DNA of 29,838 bases, taken from contig JACPQY010000072.1 of assembly GCA_016190245.1 (NCBI GenBank), positions 1 to 29,838 on the forward strand. The letters are read 5' to 3'. The translations under genes and the position numbers were made by a program. This DNA is from Nitrospirota bacterium (GTDB lineage: Bacteria > JACPQY01). Shown here piece after piece: positions 23,400-29,838 of this stretch (positions within the stretch are counted from its first letter, which is position 1; each line of letters begins with the position of its first letter). The notes under the pieces were generated by a model. The model was not told the origin of the DNA, did not search any database, and saw only the letters and a list, made by a program, of their open reading frames with translations.

Positions 23400-24587
23400 A
23401 TGCCCGATCGTCCCGAGGTTTACATCGCCTCCTCCGCTCGAACTGCCATTGGAAGCTTCCTCGGTAGACTCGCGTCCGTTCCCGCACCGAAGCTCGGTTC
23501 CACGGCCATCAAGGGGGCGCTGGATCGTTCGGGTGTGAAGGCGGACCAAGTGGAGTTGTGCGTCATGGGGAACGTCCTCTCCGCGGGCGAGGGGCAGGCG
23601 CCGGCGCGCCAAGCCGCGCTGGCAGCGGGGATTCCGGACCGTGTGCCGGCCCTCACGATCAACAAGGTATGCGGCTCGGGCCTCGAAGCGGTCATCCTTG
23701 CGTCACGGGCGATGATGACGGGGGACTGCGCCATCGCGGTGGCGGGCGGGATGGAGAACATGAGCCTGGCGCCGTACCTCATCAAGGAGGGGCGGACCGG
23801 CTACCGGATGGGACACGGGCAGATGCTGGACTCGATGATCTCGGACGGCCTTTGGGATCCCTACAACAACGTTCACATGGGGAACTGTGCCGAGGAATGC
23901 AGCCGCAAGTACGAGGTCTCGCGCGCGGAGCAGGACGCTTTTGCCGCGGAATCCTACGGGCGGGCTCAGAAGGCCATCGCCGACGGGAAGTTCAAGCAGG
24001 AAATCGTTCCGGTTCAGGTGAAAGTCAAGAAAGACACGGTCGCGGTGGATACGGACGAAGAGCCCGGTCGTGGGGACATCGCGAAGCTCACCTCGCTGCG
24101 TCCTGCGTTTCAAGAGGGCGGGACGGTCACGGCGGGGAACGCGTCCAGCATCAACGATGGGGGGGCCGCCGTGGTGCTCGCGACGAAGGAGAAGGTTAAG
24201 GAGCTTGGCCTCAAGCCGGTGGCGCGGATCCTCGGGTGGGGGTACGCGGCGCAGGAACCCAAGTGGTTCACTACCGCCCCGATCCCCGCGGTCCGCAACG
24301 CCCTTAAGAACAGCGGCCTTTCCCAGAACGACGTCGATCTGTATGAAATCAACGAGGCCTTTGCCGTCGTCACCCTCGTGGTGGCCAAGCAGCTTTCCCT
24401 GGACCTGAAGAAAGTCAACGTGAACGGTGGCGCCGTCTCGCTCGGCCATCCCATCGGGGCGAGCGGCTGCCGGATCCTGACCACGCTCCTGCACGCCCTC
24501 AAAGAACGGGGTCAGAAGCGCGGCCTGGCCAGCCTGTGCATCGGAGGCGGAGAGGGAATCGCCCTCACCGTCGAGATGCTCCACTGA
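23400..24587 (+). CDS. Acetyl-CoA acetyltransferase (thiolase II)
   Basis: A 395-aa protein of normal thiolase length. Catalytic residues are all present: C91 in NKVCGSG, NEAF (318-321), H350 in GHPIGASG and C380 in CIGGGEG. The family usually has Gln or Met where this has Glu (GGGEG). It condenses two acetyl-CoA to acetoacetyl-CoA, or the reverse, in ketone-body, fatty-acid or polyhydroxybutyrate metabolism. No partner genes (phaB, atoDA, HMG-CoA synthase) are adjacent, so the pathway is open. The start ATG 23400 is 9 bases after the preceding stop, without a strong ribosome-binding site. Confidence 0.92.
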   Translation: MPDRPEVYIASSARTAIGSFLGRLASVPAPKLGSTAIKGALDRSGVKADQVELCVMGNVLSAGEGQAPARQAALAAGIPDRVPALTINKVCGSGLEAVILASRAMMTGDCAIAVAGGMENMSLAPYLIKEGRTGYRMGHGQMLDSMISDGLWDPYNNVHMGNCAEECSRKYEVSRAEQDAFAAESYGRAQKAIADGKFKQEIVPVQVKVKKDTVAVDTDEEPGRGDIAKLTSLRPAFQEGGTVTAGNASSINDGGAAVVLATKEKVKELGLKPVARILGWGYAAQEPKWFTTAPIPAVRNALKNSGLSQNDVDLYEINEAFAVVTLVVAKQLSLDLKKVNVNGGAVSLGHPIGASGCRILTTLLHALKERGQKRGLASLCIGGGEGIALTVEMLH

Positions 24588-24651
24588 GGAAGCCGGACTC
24601 CGCGCTGGAACCCAACCGGGCAGGGCATCGCATCAAACCTCGGGCCGAAAC

Positions 24652-25617
24652 TTGAAGAAAGCGCTTATCACGGGCATTACGGGTCAGGATGGCTCCTACT
24701 TGGCGGAGCTCCTCCTCGAGAAGGGGGTAGCCGTATACGGGATGGTCCGCCGCACGAGCACGGAGAAATTCGAGCGCATCAGCCATCTCTTGGACAAGGT
24801 CCACCTCGTCCAGGGCGACCTGACGGACCAGAGCTCGCTCGACGAGGCCATCCGCGAGGTCAAGCCTGACGAAGTGTACAATCTCGCTTCCCAGTCCTTC
24901 GTGCCCACCAGCTTCAACCAACCCGTCCATACGGCCGAGGTGACGGCCCTCGGTCCGGTGCGGGTTCTGGAGTCCATCCGGAGAATCAAACCGGACACGA
25001 AGTTCTACCAGGCCTCTTCGAGCGAGATGTTCGGGAACGCGAAGGAAGTGCCTCAGCGCGAGACGACCCAGTTCCATCCCCGAAGTCCGTATGCGGTGGC
25101 GAAGTTGTATGCCCACTGGATCACGGTCAACTACCGGGAGAGCTACGGACTGTACGCATGCTCCGGAATCCTTTTCAACCACGAGTCGCCCCGCCGCGGC
25201 CTCGAGTTCGTCACGCGCAAGATCACCCACGCCGTGGCCCGCATCAAGCTGGGGCTTTCGGACAAGCTTTCCCTGGGCAACTTGGAGGCGAAGCGCGATT
25301 GGGGGTTTGCCGGAGACTACGTGCGCGCGATCTGGCTGATGCTTCAGCAACCCAAGCCGGCTGACTACGTGGTGTCCACGGGCCGCTCGCACAGCGTGAG
25401 CGACTTCGTGAGGATCGCCTTTGCCGGGGCGGGACTCGATTGGAGCAAGTACGTGGTGCAGGACCCCAAGCTTTTCCGCCCGGCGGACGTGGATCATCTC
25501 ATCGGAGATGCGTCGCTTGCGCGGAAGAATCTGGGCTGGGAGCCCACGGTGCCCTTCGAGGAGTGGGTACGGCTCATGGTGGAGTCGGACCTCAAGTTGG
25601 TTCAGGACCACCGCTAG
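24652..25617 (+). CDS. gmd: GDP-mannose 4,6-dehydratase
   Basis: A 321-aa extended SDR enzyme that makes GDP-4-keto-6-deoxymannose, the precursor of GDP-fucose, GDP-rhamnose and GDP-perosamine for surface polysaccharides. Visible features are [17 protein letters not shown] at the N-terminus (NADP Rossmann motif), the active-site Tyr-Lys pair in [11 protein letters not shown] (Y147, K151), SSSEMFG, and the FNHESPRRG segment typical of Gmd. The start is TTG 24652; the NADP motif follows within eight residues and there is no ATG upstream in frame. The ribosome-binding site is weak. No GDP-fucose synthase or reductase is next to it. Confidence 0.93.
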   Translation: MKKALITGITGQDGSYLAELLLEKGVAVYGMVRRTSTEKFERISHLLDKVHLVQGDLTDQSSLDEAIREVKPDEVYNLASQSFVPTSFNQPVHTAEVTALGPVRVLESIRRIKPDTKFYQASSSEMFGNAKEVPQRETTQFHPRSPYAVAKLYAHWITVNYRESYGLYACSGILFNHESPRRGLEFVTRKITHAVARIKLGLSDKLSLGNLEAKRDWGFAGDYVRAIWLMLQQPKPADYVVSTGRSHSVSDFVRIAFAGAGLDWSKYVVQDPKLFRPADVDHLIGDASLARKNLGWEPTVPFEEWVRLMVESDLKLVQDHR

Positions 25618-25660
25618 CGGTGCCCGCCGCACGGAGGCGGCGCGTGCGCCTGCGCCGAGC

Positions 25661-26548
25661 ATGATCGGGTACCTCGGGGTCCTCCTCCCGGGCGTCGATC
25701 CGCGCTTCAGCATTCTTCTCGAGTGGGGTGGCGTTCTGGTCTTCGGGCTTCTGGTGGGAAGCTTCCTCAACGTCTGCATCTACCGGATCCCGAGAGGGCT
25801 TTCCGTCGTCGCCCCGCGCTCGTTCTGCCCGGGGTGCCATCTGCAGATCGAGGCATGGGAAAACGTTCCGATCCTGAGCTATCTCATCCTGAGAGGGCGC
25901 TGCCGCAGATGCGGCCTGAAGATACCTCTGCGATATTTCCTCGTGGAACTCACCACGGGCGTCCTGGCCGCGGGCCTCTATCTGCGGCTCGGGGCGACAC
26001 GGGAGGCGGCTCTGGCCTTTGTGTTCGCCTGCGCCCTCCTCGTGGTCGCGTACATTGACCTTGACTTCTTCATCATCCCCGATCGCATCAGCCTTGGAGG
26101 GACGCTTCTTTTCTTCCTTGCCTCGCTCCCCACCGAGAGTGAGGCGGATTGGGGCGAAGCCATCGTGGGCATCGCCTCCGGCTGGACCCTCGGCGCGCCC
26201 TCGTCGGCCGCGGGGTGGAGGGACTCCCTCGTGGGCCTTGCCACGGGCGGGTTGATCCTGCTCGCCATTGCCTGGAGCTATCGGAAGTTCACGGGGCGCG
26301 AGGGGTTGGGGGGGGGGGACGTGAAACTGCTGGCGATGATCGGAGCGTTTTTCGGTGCGAAGGGCGTGGTCCCTTCGTTGCTCGTCGGTTCCGTGCTGGG
26401 GTCGCTCACGGGCGTGGCCTTGATGCTCCTCCGGCAGGCCGACCGCCGCACGGCGCTGCCCTTCGGACCGTTCCTTTCGGTGGGTGCCTTGACGTACCTT
26501 TTCCAGCCGGCGGGAGGGCTGCCTCCAGCCTGGGAGTGGCCGTGGTAG
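25661..26548 (+). CDS. pilD: Type IV prepilin peptidase
   Basis: A 295-aa inner-membrane bifunctional peptidase/methylase that cleaves leader peptides of type IV pilins and type II pseudopilins. The N-terminal cytoplasmic domain has GSFLNVCIYRIPRG and the zinc-binding CPGC (C56, C59) and CRRC (C81, C84). Catalytic aspartates are D133 in YIDLDFFIIPD and D220 in GGGDVKLLAMIGAFFG. ATG 25661 gives the canonical length; the longer upstream frame overlaps gmd. The GGGD catalytic motif is coded by a run of 11 G (26318-26328). The following histidine kinase gene overlaps the stop. Confidence 0.9.
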   Translation: MIGYLGVLLPGVDPRFSILLEWGGVLVFGLLVGSFLNVCIYRIPRGLSVVAPRSFCPGCHLQIEAWENVPILSYLILRGRCRRCGLKIPLRYFLVELTTGVLAAGLYLRLGATREAALAFVFACALLVVAYIDLDFFIIPDRISLGGTLLFFLASLPTESEADWGEAIVGIASGWTLGAPSSAAGWRDSLVGLATGGLILLAIAWSYRKFTGREGLGGGDVKLLAMIGAFFGAKGVVPSLLVGSVLGSLTGVALMLLRQADRRTALPFGPFLSVGALTYLFQPAGGLPPAWEWPW

Positions 26549-27621
26549 CGTCCGGCCGGCTCGGCTGGCTCCTTGGGCTGATCCTCGCCTTTTCCGTTCT
26601 GGTTTGGGTGGCGTTGACGCTGGGCGCCGTTCTCCTCGCATCGAGGGCCACATGGGCCGCGGGCGATCCGGAGGCGGGCCGGCTCTTGCGCGTGCTCCTT
26701 ACCTACGGGTTGGCGAACGCCGTGTTCGTCGCTGCCGTTGCCTTCCTGCTCGTTCGGCGCTGGATCCTTTCGCCCTCGGCTCTGGCCGGTGGCGGGGGCG
26801 GAGGCGATCGCCGCGAGGCCGCGGACCCCGAGATGCTCCAGAGTCACCTCCAACAACTCCTGGGCGAGCTTCGGGCGCTCCCCGAGCGGAGGGGAGGCAA
26901 GGCCGCGCAGGGCGAGGTGGAGCGCCTCAGCCGGGAGTTGCGCCGTGTCTACGACGAGCTCGCCCGGGCCGAACGGCTCGCCACCACTGGCCAGCTCGCC
27001 TCCGCATTGGCCCACGAGGTGGGGAATCCGATCGGGATCATCATCGGATTCGCCGACCTTCTCCCTCAAGAGGGCAGGGCCGGCGAATACAAGGGGAAGA
27101 TTCTCTCGGAGGCCATGCGTATCCAGGGTCTCCTGCGCGGACTCCTGGATTTCGCGCGGCCCTCCCCTCCGACGATGGGCCCCACCGACGTCCGGCGCGT
27201 GGTGCGCGAGACGAAGGGTCTCGTTCAGGGGCAGGCCTCGTTCCGCGCCGTGGAGTGGAGGATCGATGCCGAGGAATCCTCGCTGACGGCGGAGGCCGAT
27301 CCCCGGCGGCTCAAGCAGGTGCTGGTGAACCTGTTCTTGAACGCCGCCGATGCGATGCCCGGCGGCGGGAGGCTCGAGGTCGAAACGAAACGTGAGGGGC
27401 CCCACGTCCTCGTCAACGTGAGCGACACGGGTGAAGGCATCCCGTCGGACCGCCTTGACGCTGTGTTCCAGCCCTTCTATACTACCAAGCCGGGGTCGAA
27501 GGGGACCGGCCTTGGACTCGCCATCTGCAAGCGACTCATGGAGCAGATGCATGGAGACATCTGGGCCACGAGCACACCGGGCAAAGGGAGCACATTCCAC
27601 CTCCGCTTGAACACCGCCTGA
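26542..27621 (+). CDS. Two-TM sensor histidine kinase
   Basis: A 359-aa membrane sensor kinase. Two hydrophobic helices (about 4-30 and 53-73) enclose a very short periplasmic loop, so it probably senses a membrane or cytoplasmic signal. A Gly-rich linker and coiled coil precede the dimerisation box LASALAHEVGNP (H158). The ATPase domain has N box NLFLNAADAM, G1 DTGEGI, F box FYTTKPGSKGTG and G2 GLGLAI. The layout resembles NtrB/ZraS/PilS-type kinases that pair with sigma54 activators, and such an activator follows 37 bases downstream. GTG 26542 overlaps the prepilin peptidase stop and is the best start; longer frames run inside that gene. Confidence 0.85.
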   Translation: MVASGRLGWLLGLILAFSVLVWVALTLGAVLLASRATWAAGDPEAGRLLRVLLTYGLANAVFVAAVAFLLVRRWILSPSALAGGGGGGDRREAADPEMLQSHLQQLLGELRALPERRGGKAAQGEVERLSRELRRVYDELARAERLATTGQLASALAHEVGNPIGIIIGFADLLPQEGRAGEYKGKILSEAMRIQGLLRGLLDFARPSPPTMGPTDVRRVVRETKGLVQGQASFRAVEWRIDAEESSLTAEADPRRLKQVLVNLFLNAADAMPGGGRLEVETKREGPHVLVNVSDTGEGIPSDRLDAVFQPFYTTKPGSKGTGLGLAICKRLMEQMHGDIWATSTPGKGSTFHLRLNTA

Positions 27622-27658
27622 TTCGGATGCCGACTATCGGTTCGGTCGAGCCGCCACG

Positions 27659-29011
27659 ATGAAAGTTCTCGTCATCGACGACGAGGAGAACTACCGTTCC
27701 CTCATCCGCGAGACGCTGACGCCACACGGGTTCGAGGTGGCGACCGCCGGCTCCGTGCGCGAGGCGGTCAAGCTCCTCGATGAGGAAGTCTACGATTTCA
27801 CGCTCTGCGACTTGCGGATGCCGCAGCACGATGGCTTCGATCTCCTCAAGCACGTGCGCGACAGCGGCTACCACACCACCGTCATTATCACCACCGCCTA
27901 CGGGAACGTGGACCTGGCCATGGACGCTATGCGTCGGGGCGCGTACGACTATCTCTCCAAGCCGTTCCGCGCGGAGGAACTCCTCCTGGTCCTCAAGAAG
28001 TCGCAGGAACGGGAGCGCCTGCGGGGTGAACTGAGCCGCCCGCGCAAGGTGGAGGGCGAGCCGTCCATCGCCAACATCATCTTCAAGAGTCCGGAGATGG
28101 TCCGCCTCTTGGAGACGGTCAAGAAAATCGCCGTCTACAAGAGCACGGCCATCATCTACGGAGAGAGCGGGACCGGCAAGGAGCTGATCGCGCGGGCCAT
28201 CCATATCGCCGGCGATCGCGCGAACCGGACCTTCGTCGCGGTGAACTGCGGAGCGATTCCCGAAACGCTGCTCGAGAGCGAGTTGTTCGGGTACGTGAAG
28301 GGCGCGTTCACCGGCGCGGTCAAGTCCAAGATCGGACTCTTTGAGGAGGCCAGCGGCGGAACGCTGTTTCTCGACGAGATCGGCGAGATCCCTCCGTTCC
28401 TCCAGGTGAAGCTCCTGCGCGCCTTGCAAGAGGGAGAGATCCGGCGCGTTGGCGACACCGTTCCCGTCTTCGTGGATGTCCGCGTGATCGCCGCCACGCT
28501 GCGCAACCTCACGGAAGACGTCACCACCGGCCGTTTCCGCCAGGATCTGTACTACCGCCTGAACGTCATCCCCCTCACGCTCCCGCCTCTCCGCGAGCGC
28601 AGGGAGGACATCCCCCTTCTCGTGAATCATTTCCTTCAGAAGTATGCCCATCTCGGGCGCGATCGCCAGAAACACCTCAGCTCGCAGGCCATGGAGATGC
28701 TTCTCAGCTACCACTGGCCCGGCAACGTGCGCGAGCTCGAAAACGCCATGGAGAGGGCCATCGTGCTGTCGGATGGCAAGGTCATCAATCCCCAGCACCT
28801 GCCGACCGCCGTGCGCGACTACAACCCCGATCAGGCCATCACCCAACTTCACGAAACTGTCTCGCTCAAGAAGGCCACCCAGATCTTGGAGAAGAACCTG
28901 ATCCACAAGGTGCTGGCGCTCACGAAGGGGAACAAGAGCAAGGCGGCGAAGATGCTCGAGATCAGCGTGCGCACGCTCATGTACAAGATGAAGCAGCATG
29001 GCGAGGAGTAG
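27659..29011 (+). CDS. NtrC-family sigma54-dependent response regulator
   Basis: A 450-aa activator. The receiver domain (1-118) has phospho-acceptor D51 (LCDLRMPQHDG). The AAA+ domain (about 140-370) has Walker A GESGTGKE (168-175), the sigma54-contact loop GAFTGA (215-220) and Walker B GGTLFLDEIGEI. A Fis-type HTH at the C-terminus (NKSKAAKMLEISVRTLMYKMKQHG) binds enhancers. It should be phosphorylated by the adjacent kinase and switch on sigma54 promoters. PilR-like control of pilus genes is suggested by the neighbouring prepilin peptidase, but targets are not visible. The start ATG 27659 is consistent with the receiver beginning at residue 1. Confidence 0.93.
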   Translation: MKVLVIDDEENYRSLIRETLTPHGFEVATAGSVREAVKLLDEEVYDFTLCDLRMPQHDGFDLLKHVRDSGYHTTVIITTAYGNVDLAMDAMRRGAYDYLSKPFRAEELLLVLKKSQERERLRGELSRPRKVEGEPSIANIIFKSPEMVRLLETVKKIAVYKSTAIIYGESGTGKELIARAIHIAGDRANRTFVAVNCGAIPETLLESELFGYVKGAFTGAVKSKIGLFEEASGGTLFLDEIGEIPPFLQVKLLRALQEGEIRRVGDTVPVFVDVRVIAATLRNLTEDVTTGRFRQDLYYRLNVIPLTLPPLRERREDIPLLVNHFLQKYAHLGRDRQKHLSSQAMEMLLSYHWPGNVRELENAMERAIVLSDGKVINPQHLPTAVRDYNPDQAITQLHETVSLKKATQILEKNLIHKVLALTKGNKSKAAKMLEISVRTLMYKMKQHGEE

Positions 29012-29558
29012 ATCGGCCCCGGCGCGAGGTCCCACGCTGGACGATCTGCGGAGGTTGAGCGTCGGCGAATTGGAGCAGGTCTTCGCTCGGGGGGTGCAAC
29101 CGGAGTTCGACAAGCTCGATGGCTGGGAGTTCCGCGGCTTCAATCCGCCGCTCTTCGCGCGAGTGCTCGGATTCCAGAAATTCAAGAAGGGGTTCTATCG
29201 TCTGGAGGGGCGCGGCGGGCGATGGCCCGCCGGATACAACATCCCGATCGTTCAGAACGGGCCGGACGCCCCCTGGATCTGCAAGCCCTCGGACGAGCAT
29301 CCCAAGCGTTTCGGGTTCTACCGCGTCCGCCCGGCCTCCGAGGCGGGCCACCGCGCGCCGAAGATGGAGTCCCTCTTCCTCGACTACGGGAGTGGGGGAA
29401 ACGCCGTCTACGACCCGACCCGCTTCATCCGCGATTTCCTCGTGCAGGTCTCGCCCGAAAACCCCGACGTCCATCTCGGCAAGGCCTACATCGCCGCGGG
29501 CCCGGTCTGGGTGAGCACGAACTTCTTCATCCTCGAGCGCGACCGTCGGGCGCCCTGA
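28998..29558 (+). CDS. Unknown 186-aa soluble protein overlapping the regulator gene
   Basis: I do not recognise this family. The protein is soluble, aromatic-rich and has no signal peptide or membrane helix. It contains segments such as FDKLDGWEFRGFNPPLF, ILGFQKFKKGFYRL-like strands and NPDVHLGKAYIAAGPVW, suggesting a compact beta-rich fold. The start overlaps the NtrC-type gene by 14 bases, so translation is probably coupled. ATG 28998 could be longer than needed, since the first 15 residues are basic and not conserved-looking. Codon use and GC content match the neighbours. Confidence 0.65.
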   Translation: MARSRSAPARGPTLDDLRRLSVGELEQVFARGVQPEFDKLDGWEFRGFNPPLFARVLGFQKFKKGFYRLEGRGGRWPAGYNIPIVQNGPDAPWICKPSDEHPKRFGFYRVRPASEAGHRAPKMESLFLDYGSGGNAVYDPTRFIRDFLVQVSPENPDVHLGKAYIAAGPVWVSTNFFILERDRRAP

Positions 29559-29838
29559 CCGGATCGGCCGCACGGGCCTGCCGAGGCCTTGGGGCTAGCC
29601 CCCTTTATTCATGAACTCTGCGAGGCCAAGGAGGCGGGGGCCAGCCCCGCCCCACGCTTCCTGCGTCGGGGCGGCCCCCTAGGGCGAACAATTCATGCAC
29701 TTTATCAAAGGAGGTTCCTCTGCAGTTTGAGTACATGGGTTTTGGGGAGATCGGATGACCTCCTGTCCCATCCTGGACGCACCGCGCATCCGGCGCGGTG
29801 AACCCTCCGCCTCCTGCGTCGGGTCTTTCGGGGTTGAC
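29559..29838. other. Gene-free repeat and hairpin region at the window end
   Basis: No convincing gene. Contents: palindrome GGGGCTAGCCCC (29591-29602) followed by CTTTATT; the second 36-bp repeat (29594-29629); hairpins GGCGGGG-GCCAG-CCCCGCC (29633-29651) and ACCGCGC-ATCCG-GCGCGGT (29781-29799); and an 11-bp direct repeat CCTGCGTCGGG (29660-29670, 29813-29823). AAAGGAGG near 29705 resembles a ribosome-binding site, but no good start and frame follow. A short frame through the repeat (29589-29801) is not protein-like. Confidence 0.7.
29594..29629. repeat. 36-bp dispersed repeat, copy 2
   Basis: It is identical over 36 bases to 6088-6123. Here it lies in non-coding DNA. The palindrome GGGGCTAGCCCC extends across its left end, which the first copy lacks (CCCCGCTAGCCCCC there). 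The conserved core is therefore the CTAG block plus the TTCATGAA-containing half. Confidence 0.85.

Noticed and set aside
27536-29185. Long minus-strand open frame opposite the NtrC-type regulator
   Set aside because: Antisense shadow; the plus strand has complete receiver, AAA+ and HTH motifs.
29589-29801. Short plus-strand frame through the terminal repeat
   Set aside because: Its N-terminal part is the 36-bp repeat, the rest covers hairpins, and no ribosome-binding site fits the start.
1-29838. CRISPR array, tRNA or rRNA genes, insertion sequence, prophage
   Set aside because: No regularly spaced repeats, cloverleaf-like tRNA, rRNA core sequences, transposase or phage structural genes were seen.

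Overview
The window is GC-rich and dense with genes. It comes from a Gram-negative bacterium: there are outer-membrane beta-barrels ending in Phe, exported cell-wall enzymes and Fur-box-like sites. It also carries MotAB stators, a prepilin peptidase and an NtrC-family sigma54 activator. The gene mix resembles deltaproteobacterial or related uncultured lineages, but nothing here fixes the phylum. I see no rRNA, tRNA, CRISPR array, insertion sequence or phage gene.

Layout. (1) 2-3868: a metallophosphoesterase (5' end cut by the window), an LPG-synthase-like flippase and two consecutive thymidylate-kinase-like proteins, joined or split at a run of nine C. (2) 3943-6092: a well-formed sigma70 promoter overlapped by a 9-bp inverted repeat drives a 688-aa HTH-receiver-FapA fusion. 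(3) 6088-7600: a 36-bp repeat, with a second perfect copy at 29594, supplies the stop codons of the fapA-like gene and of a convergent alpha/beta hydrolase. The hydrolase and aroD are divergent, and their ATG codons overlap. (4) 7648-8840: a hairpin-rich intergenic element and a SCO1-type copper protein. (5) 8857-12446, minus strand: an L,D-carboxypeptidase/transpeptidase of Csd6/Pgp2 type and an M99 carboxypeptidase of Csd4/Pgp1 type, a predicted cell-curvature pair.

(6) 12542-18219 is the most interesting part. It holds an FTR1 iron permease, an acidic porin, a monoheme cytochrome-porin fusion resembling Cyc2, a fused FMN-binding/ApbE protein and a small four-helix membrane protein with intramembrane histidines. 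Fur-box-like sequences (16 of 19 consensus positions each) precede the permease and the porin. I read it as an iron-regulated system linking electron transfer across the outer membrane and periplasm (heme and covalent flavin) to FTR1-type iron import. That coupling is inference.

(7) 18307-19957: motA and motB with their own promoter. (8) 20031-23390: a 1119-aa membrane protein with a CPBP protease core and an internally duplicated extracytoplasmic domain. (9) 23400-25617: thiolase and GDP-mannose 4,6-dehydratase. (10) 25661-29558: prepilin peptidase, a two-TM histidine kinase, an NtrC-type regulator and an unknown 186-aa protein, with overlapping or closely spaced reading frames. (11) 29559-29838: no gene, but repeats and hairpins including the second 36-bp repeat copy.

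Several reading frames contain G or C runs of 9 to 11 bases. These are either phase-variation candidates or assembly weak points, and one of them decides whether the tandem kinases are one protein or two.
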